Below, piece after piece: positions 5,502 to 12,403 of a stretch of DNA of 12,403 bases. The DNA is from Ravibacter sp964559125 (GTDB lineage: Bacteria > Bacteroidota > Bacteroidia > Cytophagales > Spirosomataceae). Within the stretch, counting starts at the first letter, position 1. Every line of letters begins with the position of its first letter. The notes under the pieces are model-generated. The model saw nothing but the letters and a program-made list of their open reading frames with translations. It searched no databases and had not been told where the DNA came from. A program made the translations under genes and the position numbers. Location of the stretch: positions 1-12,403 of the forward strand of contig CAZLGW010000073.1 in assembly GCA_964559125.1 (NCBI GenBank). Direction: 5' to 3'.

Positions 5502-7684
5502 TGGAACTATACGCAAAAAGCCCCGAGCAGGGTAGATTGACACTCCTGGCTCATACGCAGCAAGTAGCTTATGTAATTGCCGTAATGGCCGCCCGGTATG
5601 GCTTTAATCGCAGGTTAGCCCGATTAGGCGCGTTGCTACATGATTTAGGCAAAGCTCACGAATTTTTTCAGCGTACTGTAAAAAAAGAAGTGGATGATTC
5701 CGAACGTATAACTTCGCTACCACATCGTCATGAAGTATCTTCCCTACTGTTTCTACCTCTCTTTGAGAAAAAAGATTGGCCGATTTTAATTGAAATGGTA
5801 GCAGCGCATCATAAATCAGCCTCCGCCATCTCGAATCAGGAACTAGGGCGAGGTATAGTAGACCTTATTAAATACAGGGAAGGATTTGATAAAGTCTTTG
5901 AACGCCATTCAGAAAACTGGTCAGTATGGTCTGTTGCCGTAAAACCGATCGTCGAACATGAAGATTTCAAAGTCAAATTTCGAACCATTGAACTTGAAGA
6001 AGCTAAAGAAGCCTTGCTGTTTGCTTACGATTATTGCTACCGAATGCAATACGGTTGGTCAAAGTGGAGAGGTTTACTTATGGCTGCCGATCATTTTGCC
6101 TCGGAGTATATGGAGAATGCCCCGGCGTTGATCAAGTCATTTTATCAAAAACCTGACTTAACCTATTACTCACGCAAGTCTGATTTACATCCGTTGTCGC
6201 TGCTGCAAACTAATCATCGCGCCCGACACACTTTTGTAATTGCCCCTACCGGAGCCGGGAAAACGGACTTTCTGCTGCGCCGATGTCGCGGCCGGGTTGT
6301 TTATACACTGCCCTTTCAGGCATCAATTAACGCTATGTTCGTGCGAATCGATGAAGATTTAAATGGGAAAAGCGAAACACGACTTCCAAAAGAACAGCAA
6401 ACAGATGTACGTAGAGCACACGCTGCCTCCAGAATTCAGATACGCAATGAGAAAGGAAAGCGGATTGAAGAAGAAATATCCTTTCAGCGCAATCCGGGAG
6501 CAAGTATAAAAATCACCACTCCCCACCAGATTGCTTCGATTGTGTTCGGTATCAGTGGATACGAAGCTACCAAGTTAGACATCGCGGGCTGCGATGTGAT
6601 ATTAGATGAGGTACATGTCTACGATGACATGGCCCGGTCAATGATGCTTGAACTGGTGAAAGAACTGGTCAAATTAAATTGTCGCGTACACATTGGGACA
6701 GCTACTATTCCAACCTCACTGGTGCAAGAACTTACCAAAATATTGGGAGGTAATCGCCGGGTTTACCAGGTAGCATTCCGGAAAAGAGCTTTAGAGAAGT
6801 TCAATCGGCACACAGTTGAAAAGCTAAGAGACGAAGCGGAAGCGCGTACAATAGTAGAGAAAGCCATTGCTAACAAGGAAAAGGTATTGTTTGTAGGTAA
6901 TCGGGTTGCCACGGCTCAAGAACGTTACTGTTGGGCAAAAAAAGAATTTCCAGACTTAAATATTCTGTTGATACACAGTCGTTTTCGTCGGGGTGACCGT
7001 GCATCATTGGAGGCGAAAATTACTGAATTTGACAAGAGTAAAGGCCCGTGTTTAGTGATTTCCACGCAGGTGATAGAAGTAAGTCTGGACATTTCCTTTG
7101 ATCGCCTGGTTACTGATTCTGCCCCGCTGGACAGTTTGATACAGCGCTTTGGACGGATTAATCGGCGCCGTACTTCCGAGACGATCGGTAAATACCGTCC
7201 AGTATGCGTGATTGCCCCACCTCAAATTGACAAAGATATTTTGCCCTACAACCCCGATGTTGTACGACGGAGTTTTGAGCTACTACCCAGTGGGCTACTG
7301 CGTGAAAGTGAGTTACAGAAATTGATTGACTTGGTATATGGTGAAATAGCGATTCCTCCTATTGATGTGCATACGGTACCACTACGAATACTTTGTCATC
7401 GCGCTAAATCGGTATTAATTGATGCCCTGGAAATAGAGGGGGCGGTCTGCATCCGACAGTCTGATAGCGAGGTATACCTTAAAACATTCGGAGAGACCCG
7501 CCAAAACCTGGAAATACCGGTACCGTGGCGATCGATTGCACCCTATGCCGGAACGTGGGCACAGTTGGAAACAGGAAGTTATCCGACTGTTATCCCCGAC
7601 GATAATTACGATATGACCCTCGGGCTAGTCTTAAAAACCACAGGAGGGAATCAAATAGCATCTACAATTAACCGAATGATTTGA
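5498..7684 (+). CDS. cas3: Cas3 nuclease-helicase, HD domain fused to DExH helicase
   Basis: This 728-residue effector unwinds and degrades target DNA after Cascade binding. The N-terminal HD nuclease (about 1-230) has H19, the ALLHDLGK box (H48, D49), the PHRHE segment (H76, H78) and AAHHK (H104, H105), so all metal ligands appear present. The superfamily 2 helicase follows: Walker A APTGAGKT (249-256), Walker B LDEVH (369-373), TAT motif III (401-403), VLFVGN (463-468), STQVIEVSLDI (522-532) and motif VI QRFGRINRRR (549-558). Length is usual for a I-B Cas3 (700-850). Two adjacent ATG codons (5498 and 5501) are possible starts; the first overlaps the cas5 stop as ATGA. It lies between cas5 and cas8, not after cas5 at the end of the Cascade genes, which is unusual. 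Cas8 starts one base after its stop. Confidence 0.96.
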   Translation: MMELYAKSPEQGRLTLLAHTQQVAYVIAVMAARYGFNRRLARLGALLHDLGKAHEFFQRTVKKEVDDSERITSLPHRHEVSSLLFLPLFEKKDWPILIEMVAAHHKSASAISNQELGRGIVDLIKYREGFDKVFERHSENWSVWSVAVKPIVEHEDFKVKFRTIELEEAKEALLFAYDYCYRMQYGWSKWRGLLMAADHFASEYMENAPALIKSFYQKPDLTYYSRKSDLHPLSLLQTNHRARHTFVIAPTGAGKTDFLLRRCRGRVVYTLPFQASINAMFVRIDEDLNGKSETRLPKEQQTDVRRAHAASRIQIRNEKGKRIEEEISFQRNPGASIKITTPHQIASIVFGISGYEATKLDIAGCDVILDEVHVYDDMARSMMLELVKELVKLNCRVHIGTATIPTSLVQELTKILGGNRRVYQVAFRKRALEKFNRHTVEKLRDEAEARTIVEKAIANKEKVLFVGNRVATAQERYCWAKKEFPDLNILLIHSRFRRGDRASLEAKITEFDKSKGPCLVISTQVIEVSLDISFDRLVTDSAPLDSLIQRFGRINRRRTSETIGKYRPVCVIAPPQIDKDILPYNPDVVRRSFELLPSGLLRESELQKLIDLVYGEIAIPPIDVHTVPLRILCHRAKSVLIDALEIEGAVCIRQSDSEVYLKTFGETRQNLEIPVPWRSIAPYAGTWAQLETGSYPTVIPDDNYDMTLGLVLKTTGGNQIASTINRMI

Positions 7685-7685
7685 T

Positions 7686-9002
7686 ATGTATACAGCATAC
7701 ATTGGAAAAAGGCTGGTTGAATTAGTGAACGAACGTGAGGGAAAAGACCGAAGTACTCAGGAGTTTTATGACGAAGTGTATATACCGTTGTTCTTTATGA
7801 ATGAACGATATCTGCAACACGTCAACAATTCGAAGTTTGACCAGGCTTACAAGCAAAAGGGTAAAACTCCTTTAACTACCTCCGTTTTGGCAACCGCGCT
7901 GGCAGGCCAGCACGAAAAAATACAAAAAGATGCACCCGACGGTTCGTTTTTCCTCGGTGGAGCCGCAGCCGAGTCCTCGGCAGGTACATCGGGACAGGTA
8001 ACAGACATACCGCTGCCTATTACGCCGGATGAAGTTTATGCTTCCTGGATTGGAGCTGCACTGGGCATTGGAGTTAACGGAGGATTAAACCTGCTGATAG
8101 ATTCGGATGAAGTTTTATCGGTTCTGTACGAGGGGTGGTTTCGATACCGTGAATATATGACTCAAACACCAAACCTGAAGCCTCACCAGGTCAATACTTG
8201 GAACGGTTATTGGCTTACTAATGTCTTTGATGGCCGTTTTGATGCAGCTTATCCATTTGCCAACAAAGCTCCGAATATAAAAATGGATGCAAAATCAGGG
8301 ATTGCCAGTATAGAAACTATCTCTTGGGTCCAGGTCATTTTCGCGTTGGCTGAAAGAATACCGAAAACAGCTCTCAATACCTATGTTTATTCACTCAGTC
8401 AGATGAATACGACAGTGGGTTTTGTTTCGGTCGAATTGCCTGCTGTTCGTTTTCTGAACGAACTTTATCAGCAAATCTGTCGGGAATCGTCGGTTATAGA
8501 GAATACTGACTCACTGAGAACACTATATGATACAGCATTGGGCTTTCAGAAGGCCTGTGAACTAGGTAAAATCGGCATTCCTGCCTTAGAACCCCGTCAA
8601 TTACGAGAACACATGCCCGATAGCCGTGGGGGAGGGAAACCTTTTAAAGCACCTAAGGACGAAAATGACCCCATTTTTATCACTTACAATGTATATCAAA
8701 CCTGGATTATAGCAATGTTAAACAACAAACAACTTATTGAGCTGACTAATAAGATCGCGGCGGTTCTGAAGGGCTTTGCCAATCAGGGAGACCGCGGCAA
8801 AAAAACGAACAGTAACGCTGTGGACGATTTACTCAAATCCGCTCACCGACGCCAATTTATCGAAAAGCTGGCGGAGTTTGTCAAAATCGACGGGGCTAAT
8901 AAAGCAACTTTCGACGAGTTAGGCGATACAATTGCTTTAATGCCTACTACTGATTTTCCCCTATTCATGGCTTTGCTGAAACTGAAGTATGCGGTTGCTT
9001 AA
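7686..9002 (+). CDS. cas8: Cas8, divergent large subunit of Cascade (I-B-like)
   Basis: This is a 438-residue protein placed between cas3 and cas7, where the large subunit is expected; no other gene in the operon could fill this role. Cas8 recognises the PAM and recruits Cas3. Visible features are a Gly/Ala/Ser-rich flexible stretch (89-104), then GIGVNGGLNLLIDSDEVLS (127-145) followed by YEGWFRYREYM (148-158), a glycine-rich/GW..YR pattern seen in Cas8b/Cst1-type proteins. A Gly/Lys-rich loop lies near 314-325, and the C-terminal 110 residues are helical. It is short for Cas8b (usually 500-650), and I see no CxxC zinc-finger pair. No separate small-subunit gene exists; an in-frame ATG at 8715 (M344) could make a 95-residue C-terminal product like the internal Cas11 known from other I-B systems. 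It resembles the large subunit of Bacteroidota PGING-type loci. The role is likely; the exact family is less sure. Confidence 0.72.
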   Translation: MYTAYIGKRLVELVNEREGKDRSTQEFYDEVYIPLFFMNERYLQHVNNSKFDQAYKQKGKTPLTTSVLATALAGQHEKIQKDAPDGSFFLGGAAAESSAGTSGQVTDIPLPITPDEVYASWIGAALGIGVNGGLNLLIDSDEVLSVLYEGWFRYREYMTQTPNLKPHQVNTWNGYWLTNVFDGRFDAAYPFANKAPNIKMDAKSGIASIETISWVQVIFALAERIPKTALNTYVYSLSQMNTTVGFVSVELPAVRFLNELYQQICRESSVIENTDSLRTLYDTALGFQKACELGKIGIPALEPRQLREHMPDSRGGGKPFKAPKDENDPIFITYNVYQTWIIAMLNNKQLIELTNKIAAVLKGFANQGDRGKKTNSNAVDDLLKSAHRRQFIEKLAEFVKIDGANKATFDELGDTIALMPTTDFPLFMALLKLKYAVA

Positions 9003-9047
9003 GCCAACTAATTAATCAAACTCTTGTACTTAAATCAATTGAAATTT

Positions 9048-10088
9048 ATGAAACCTTATTTGTATCTACGTGGATTAAAAGCTGTCGAACATACCGTTTT
9101 TGCTGTCCAGGAAGGACAAAAAAAGTATTATGACCCCGTTCATAGTAAATATGTCGCTTATTCAAGCGGACAACAGGTAAAACGCTCGCTGTTGGATTTT
9201 TTGACGGACGAACTCGATGAACAACGGGCGCCGATTACTTTTAACTATGAAATTAATGCAAAAAACGAGCTGAGCAACAAAGAACCCTGGTCACCTTGTG
9301 ACCCTACCTACGCCGATCAACTGATTGGAGGTTGGATGCGAGCAAGACCCGGAGTAGTAACACTCAAACGCCGCAGTCCTTTGTCTATTTCTGCCATGCG
9401 TCCTTTACATCCTCTTTTGGTAAACCTGACCTCTGAAAATCTTACTTTTGACAGAAGTGATCGTCCTGAACCACATCCCGTGCGTGTATTAAATGCCAAA
9501 GGTGAGGAGCTGTCGGAAGAAGCGATCAATGATTTTCTACAAAGTAATCAACGGACACTGCCAAGACGTAACTGGATTCCCGATCATGCTCGCACAACAG
9601 GTTTATTCATTTACGATATTGCGATTGACCGTTCCCGGCTATTCAGCGTTTCAGTGAATCAACACGAACCAGAGTTAACCGGCGATGCTTTAGAAAACTT
9701 AAAAGAACAGGGTTGGGTCTTATCAAAAAATGGAGAACGGCTGATTTGTCCGGTTGAACGACGTGAAGCATTAATCAAAGCATTGGCCAAAGCACTAGTG
9801 GAATGGCATATCACGAGCAATCAAGCTCGTACCTATAGCCCCCAAACAACATTGGCCTTGGCCGTCAGCGAGAATGCCAGTTTAATTGCTTCGGCTATTC
9901 GCGCCGATTTGAACGAAGAGGATACTCGTAAAGCAGATCCGGTTGTTGAGTCTTTTGATGGAGTAGAAACTTTTGTTTCGCTAAGTTGCAAGGGACACGT
10001 ACGGGGTGTCATAGGCACGGCAGATGCAATGTCGCAAGCTGAAAAGCATATTATCGACCTACTGTCTGCTTATGACTACCAGTCATAA
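9048..10088 (+). CDS. cas7: Cas7, crRNA-binding backbone of Cascade
   Basis: This 346-residue protein forms the helical filament along the crRNA spacer. The start is taken as the ATG at 9048 (MKPYLYLRGLKAVEH); a TTG at 9024 would add eight unlikely residues. The N-terminal strand YLYLRGLKAVEHTVF is the first RAMP strand. SSGQQVKRSLLDFLTDEL (39-56) fits the Cas7 helix that follows the finger and palm start, and LKRRSPLSISAMRPLHPLL (about 106-124) lies in the thumb and web region. The C-terminus (TYSPQTTLALAV) resembles the conserved region of Csp1/Cst2-type Cas7. Length (300-360) fits. There are 45 bp of AT-rich sequence after cas8, and the end overlaps the cas4 start by 17 bases. Identification rests on the start motif, length and position, so it is good but not absolute. 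Confidence 0.85.
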   Translation: MKPYLYLRGLKAVEHTVFAVQEGQKKYYDPVHSKYVAYSSGQQVKRSLLDFLTDELDEQRAPITFNYEINAKNELSNKEPWSPCDPTYADQLIGGWMRARPGVVTLKRRSPLSISAMRPLHPLLVNLTSENLTFDRSDRPEPHPVRVLNAKGEELSEEAINDFLQSNQRTLPRRNWIPDHARTTGLFIYDIAIDRSRLFSVSVNQHEPELTGDALENLKEQGWVLSKNGERLICPVERREALIKALAKALVEWHITSNQARTYSPQTTLALAVSENASLIASAIRADLNEEDTRKADPVVESFDGVETFVSLSCKGHVRGVIGTADAMSQAEKHIIDLLSAYDYQS

Positions 10089-10638
10089 TTCTACAAACTC
10101 CTCCCACCGCATCGGTGGGATGCTCGTCGGCTACTACCGGCTGTGCCCCCGCAAGGCGTGGTGGTCGTTGCGGGGGATTTGGATGGAGCAGGAATCGGAT
10201 ACCGTAGCCCTCGGACGTTTGCTGGATGAAGCTGTCTACACCCGCGATGACAAACAACTTCAAATTGAAGCCGAAGCCCCGGATGGTACGCCCTTGATCG
10301 GCAAAATCGACCGTATGAAACTGAAACAGGGCGTATTGCACGAAACCAAGAAGAGCCGTTCATGCGAAGAGGCGCATAGCTGGCAGGTACGGTTTTACCT
10401 TTGGTTATTATACCGCAATGGCGTGAAACGTGCTGATGACTCACCTTTTACCGGACAATTGGACTATCCGCTCCTCAAACGTACTGAACAGGTTATACTT
10501 GCCCCTGACCATATAGCGGAGCTAGAGCAAACAGTGAAGTCAATACGGGATTTGGCACGACGGGAATCGCCGCCGCCAGTACTCACCAGGCGTGCGTTTT
10601 GCAGGAAGTGTTCTTTTGAAGAATTATGCTATGGGTGA
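10072..10638 (+). CDS. cas4: Cas4, iron-sulfur nuclease for spacer trimming
   Basis: This 188-residue RecB-like nuclease works with Cas1-Cas2 to trim prespacers and select the PAM. Seen are C25 in YYRLCPRKAWW and the C-terminal cysteines C177, C180 and C186 (FCRKC...LC), which together hold a 4Fe-4S cluster. The nuclease motifs are GKID (D80), HETKKS (E91, K93) and WQVRFYLW (Q105), all intact. The preferred ATG at 10072 overlaps the cas7 end by 17 bases. An ATG at 10120 (MLVGYY) would drop the HRIGG segment, which belongs to the family's conserved N-terminus, so it is less likely. A further ATG at 10024 lies deep in cas7 and is rejected. A hairpin sits between the two plausible starts. cas1 begins 64 bp after the stop. 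Confidence 0.93.
   Translation: MTTSHNSTNSSHRIGGMLVGYYRLCPRKAWWSLRGIWMEQESDTVALGRLLDEAVYTRDDKQLQIEAEAPDGTPLIGKIDRMKLKQGVLHETKKSRSCEEAHSWQVRFYLWLLYRNGVKRADDSPFTGQLDYPLLKRTEQVILAPDHIAELEQTVKSIRDLARRESPPPVLTRRAFCRKCSFEELCYG
10102..10120 (+). promoter_or_regulatory. Hairpin at the cas7-cas4 junction
   Basis: TCCCACCG (10102-10109) and CGGTGGGA (10113-10120) are perfect 8-bp arms with a 3-base loop. It lies 14 bases after the cas7 stop and 27 bases inside the cas4 frame from its preferred start, and its last base is the A of the alternative ATG at 10120. It could slow ribosomes or protect the upstream Cascade mRNA, making adaptation genes less abundant than Cascade. It also encodes conserved residues (HRIGG), so chance plus coding constraint is possible. 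There is no T-run, so it is not an intrinsic terminator. Confidence 0.4.
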
Positions 10639-10702
10639 GACTCCCTACCGTGAAGACTGCCTCATAACAAAAATATAAACTCCCCTCATCAAACCTTGCC
10701 GT

Positions 10703-11788
10703 ATGAAACGACCCTATTATTTGTTCTCAAGTGGACGATTAAAGCGACAGCACAATACACTGGCGTTAGAGAAAATGAATGGTGATCGCCAACCTGACGA
10801 TTTGCCCGACGACCAGGCACTACCCTCAACCGAAGCCAAAGGGCCGCGGTCACCTTTTCCGGTAGAAAGCGTCGACAGTTTATTTTTGTTCGGGGAGATC
10901 GACATCAATTCCAAGCTCATCACATTTTTGGGCCAACAGGGGATTCCGGCGTTTTTCTACGACTACTACGGCAATTTTACCGCGACACTATTCCCGCGAG
11001 ACAATCAGCTCTCAGGACATCTGCGGGTACAGCAGGCTCAATTTTACCTGAACGTCAAAAAAAGATTGGTGCTGGCCCGGGCATTTGTGGAAGCAGCACT
11101 GTTCAACATAGAGCGGGTCATTAAATATTATCAGCCGCGGTTGGAGGGAAAAGCGCGTGATGCAGTACAGGATACTCTTGTGGCGCTTTCCCGCGACCGG
11201 GAAGCTTTGCCGAACACTGTTGATATTCAGACATTAATGGCTGTAGAGGGGCGCATTCGGGATCGCTACTATCAGCTGTGGACCTATTTTCTGGGAGAAA
11301 ATGTGTCGATGCTGTTTCCATTCAACAAGCGGGAACGGCGGCCACCCTCCAACGAATTGAATGCCTTGATATCATTCGGTAATTCACTTTGTTACAATAC
11401 CGTACTAAGGCAGATTTACCGTACGGCGTTAGACCCGACAATTGCTTTTTTACATGAACCTGGTGAGCGGCGTTTTTCTTTATCGCTGGATATCGCCGAG
11501 GTGTTTAAGCCATTGCTGGTAGATAGAGCCATTTTCCGACTTTTGAAAACAGGTGAAATTGGACCGAAGCACTTTGAGAGACACTTGGGCGGTTGCTATT
11601 TGTCGGAAGCCGGCCGAAAGATCTTTGTTCAACACTGGGACGAACGTCTAAGTCAAACCGTTCAACACCGGGTACTGGATCGAAAAGTGTCCTACGAACG
11701 GCTAATCAGGTTGGAATGTTACAAACTGGTTCGTCATCTGAGTGACCCTGTCAAAGAACCTTATCAGGGATTGCACATGTGGTGGTAG
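10703..11788 (+). CDS. cas1: Cas1 integrase with an N-terminal insertion
   Basis: This 361-residue integrase inserts new spacers next to the leader, with Cas2. The N-terminal beta domain starts PYYLFSSGRLKRQHNTL, the usual I-B beginning, and resumes as VESVDSLFLFGEIDINSKL (54-72). Between them residues about 25-53 are an extra acidic, Pro-rich, probably disordered segment (DRQPDDLPDDQ and on), where relatives have about 10 residues. The catalytic helical domain has E182 in MAVEGRIRDRYY, H251 in FLHEPGERRFSL and the acidic pair in LDIAEVFKP (D263, E266), so the metal site is intact. The C-terminus ends normally in YQGLHMWW. The total is longer than typical I-B Cas1 (about 330) because of the insertion. 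cas2 starts 98 bp downstream. Confidence 0.95.
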   Translation: MKRPYYLFSSGRLKRQHNTLALEKMNGDRQPDDLPDDQALPSTEAKGPRSPFPVESVDSLFLFGEIDINSKLITFLGQQGIPAFFYDYYGNFTATLFPRDNQLSGHLRVQQAQFYLNVKKRLVLARAFVEAALFNIERVIKYYQPRLEGKARDAVQDTLVALSRDREALPNTVDIQTLMAVEGRIRDRYYQLWTYFLGENVSMLFPFNKRERRPPSNELNALISFGNSLCYNTVLRQIYRTALDPTIAFLHEPGERRFSLSLDIAEVFKPLLVDRAIFRLLKTGEIGPKHFERHLGGCYLSEAGRKIFVQHWDERLSQTVQHRVLDRKVSYERLIRLECYKLVRHLSDPVKEPYQGLHMWW

Positions 11789-11886
11789 AGTCTGCCAGAC
11801 GGTGTAGTCTGCAATGTTCTTTGACGTATTGATAAAAGAGTTTCTCATCATCAAATGCTTTCTTGAGGAAGCAGTACCCAACTTTT

Positions 11887-12150
11887 ATGCCTTACTTTAT
11901 TGCGGTGTACGATGTAAACCAAAAGCGCGTAGGAAAAATGCTTAAGCTGTTTCGGCGCTATCTGACCTGGATTCAGAATTCAGTATTTGAAGGCGAATTA
12001 ACACACGCCCAGTTCAAATCGTTACAGTTGGAAGCGGAAAAACTGATACAGGAGGGTGATGGAGTTGTTTTTTACCAGATGCGAGATGAACGTTATACTG
12101 AACGAATTGCGCTCGGCAAAGAAAGAGGTCAACGGACTCGGTTTCTATAA
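11887..12150 (+). CDS. cas2: Cas2, structural partner of Cas1
   Basis: This 87-residue ferredoxin-fold protein starts at the ATG at 11887 (MPYFIAVYDVNQKRVGKML). A TTG at 11863 would add eight residues before the first beta strand, so it is rejected. D9 in AVYDV is the conserved acidic residue. RRYLTWIQNSVFEGEL (23-38) is the typical second strand region where Cas1 and Cas2 meet. It dimerises and bridges two Cas1 dimers. The gap after cas1 (98 bp) is larger than others in the operon and contains two copies of AGTCTGC (11789-11795 and 11806-11812). No promoter can be confidently called there. Confidence 0.95.
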   Translation: MPYFIAVYDVNQKRVGKMLKLFRRYLTWIQNSVFEGELTHAQFKSLQLEAEKLIQEGDGVVFYQMRDERYTERIALGKERGQRTRFL

Positions 12151-12374
12151 GTTACGTCGTGGGTCAGTCGTCGTTTATACAGCGCCTGGTAGTTTTGCGA
12201 GATCAAAGAACAAATTCACCAGTGCTGAATTTAACTAAATCGTTGTAAATCAAAGTATAAAAGTTGGTCGTCAGCCTACGGAAGTTTTTACGCTTTCCTA
12301 GGCTGACGATTTGTTTGTTACATTTTCGGATGGAAATCGGCTTGAAAACGTTAAAAACTGTATTTTTACGCTGG
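12151..12374 (+). other. CRISPR leader region
   Basis: These are 224 bases without a convincing gene between cas2 and the first repeat. The region is AT-rich, with a terminator hairpin at 12268-12310. The decamer TTTTTACGCT occurs at 12285-12294 and again at 12363-12372, the second copy ending two bases before the repeat. It should hold the pre-crRNA promoter; TACATTTT (12319-12326) and TATTTTTA (12361-12368) are each one base off TAnnTTTG, but neither has a well-spaced -33 element. A 60-codon frame (12056-12238) is a shadow of cas2 that runs into the leader. Confidence 0.65.
12268..12318 (+). terminator. Intrinsic terminator after cas2
   Basis: TCGTCAGCCTA (12268-12278) and TAGGCTGACGA (12299-12309) are perfect 11-bp arms. 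Inside them GGAA (12280-12283) and TTCC (12295-12298) can pair further past one bulged C. T-rich sequence TTTGTTTGTT (12310-12319) follows. It would end the cas operon message before the array, keeping Cas mRNA and pre-crRNA separate. It could also act within the leader as a protein-binding dyad. Confidence 0.75.
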
Positions 12375-12403
12375 CTTTCAATCGCACCTGCTGGTATTGA
12401 AAA
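12375..12403 (+). CRISPR. First CRISPR repeat (array continues outside the window)
   Basis: From 12375 to the window end the sequence starts CTTTCAATCGCACC and ends GGTATTGAAAA. The ends TTTCAAT (12376-12382) and ATTGAAA (12396-12402) are perfect inverted arms, and ACC (12386-12388) with GGT (12393-12395) continue the dyad around a TGCT loop. Repeats of about 29-30 bases ending in ATTGAAA(C/G/A) are typical of type I-B. Position after cas2 and a leader agrees. If it ends at 12403, the predicted Cas6 8-base handle is ATTGAAAA. Only one copy is seen, so array and repeat length cannot be shown here. Confidence 0.8.

Noticed and set aside
11789..11886. Repeated AGTCTGC in the cas1-cas2 gap as a promoter or recognition site
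   Set aside because: Only two 7-base copies; the gap also lacks a convincing -33/-7 pair.
12056..12238. 60-codon frame overlapping the end of cas2
   Set aside because: It mostly reads cas2 in another frame; the part after cas2 shows no domain.

Overview
The window looks like a chromosomal or integrated-element segment from a Bacteroidota bacterium, probably of the Cytophagia or a related group. The evidence is the mobilization-type CHC2/toprim protein and MobC-like gene found in that phylum, start codons mostly without a strong Shine-Dalgarno sequence, and a compact Cas operon with a WYL regulator. The phylum is an inference from protein style, not from a marker gene.

Region 1 (about 1-1440) is the edge of a mobilizable element, read on the minus strand. 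It holds a toprim/CHC2-like primase-related gene (1270 to 329), then a hairpin and two 16-bp near-identical repeats, then a short MobC-like relaxosome gene (207 to 1) that lacks the usual C-terminal half. A strong nested hairpin lies upstream of the primase-like gene. A plus-strand intrinsic terminator separates it from what follows.

Region 2 (about 1545-3242) is debris. The start of a small coiled-coil gene is followed by a 5'-truncated group II intron that still carries most of its reverse transcriptase/HNH protein and a perfect-length domain V and a domain VI. After this comes what may be the broken rest of the same coiled-coil gene. The intron has lost domains I-III and the RT N-terminus, so it should not splice.

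Region 3 (3254-12403) is a complete type I CRISPR-Cas locus, best called I-B or a I-B-like variant. A WYL-domain regulator is followed by cas6, cas5, cas3 (HD fused to helicase), a divergent cas8, cas7, cas4, cas1 and cas2, all on the plus strand and mostly separated by a few bases or overlapping. A terminator hairpin ends the operon. A leader and the first CRISPR repeat follow, and the window stops at the end of that repeat. The genes cover regulation (WYL), adaptation (Cas4-Cas1-Cas2), crRNA maturation (Cas6), target binding (Cas5, Cas7, Cas8, and perhaps a small subunit made from inside cas8) and target destruction (Cas3).

Nothing here is clearly a wholly new system. The points most worth a second look are the unusual gene order with a divergent, cysteine-poor Cas8, the possible internal Cas11, the dyad between the WYL gene and cas6, the duplicated leader-anchor decamer, and the truncated intron.
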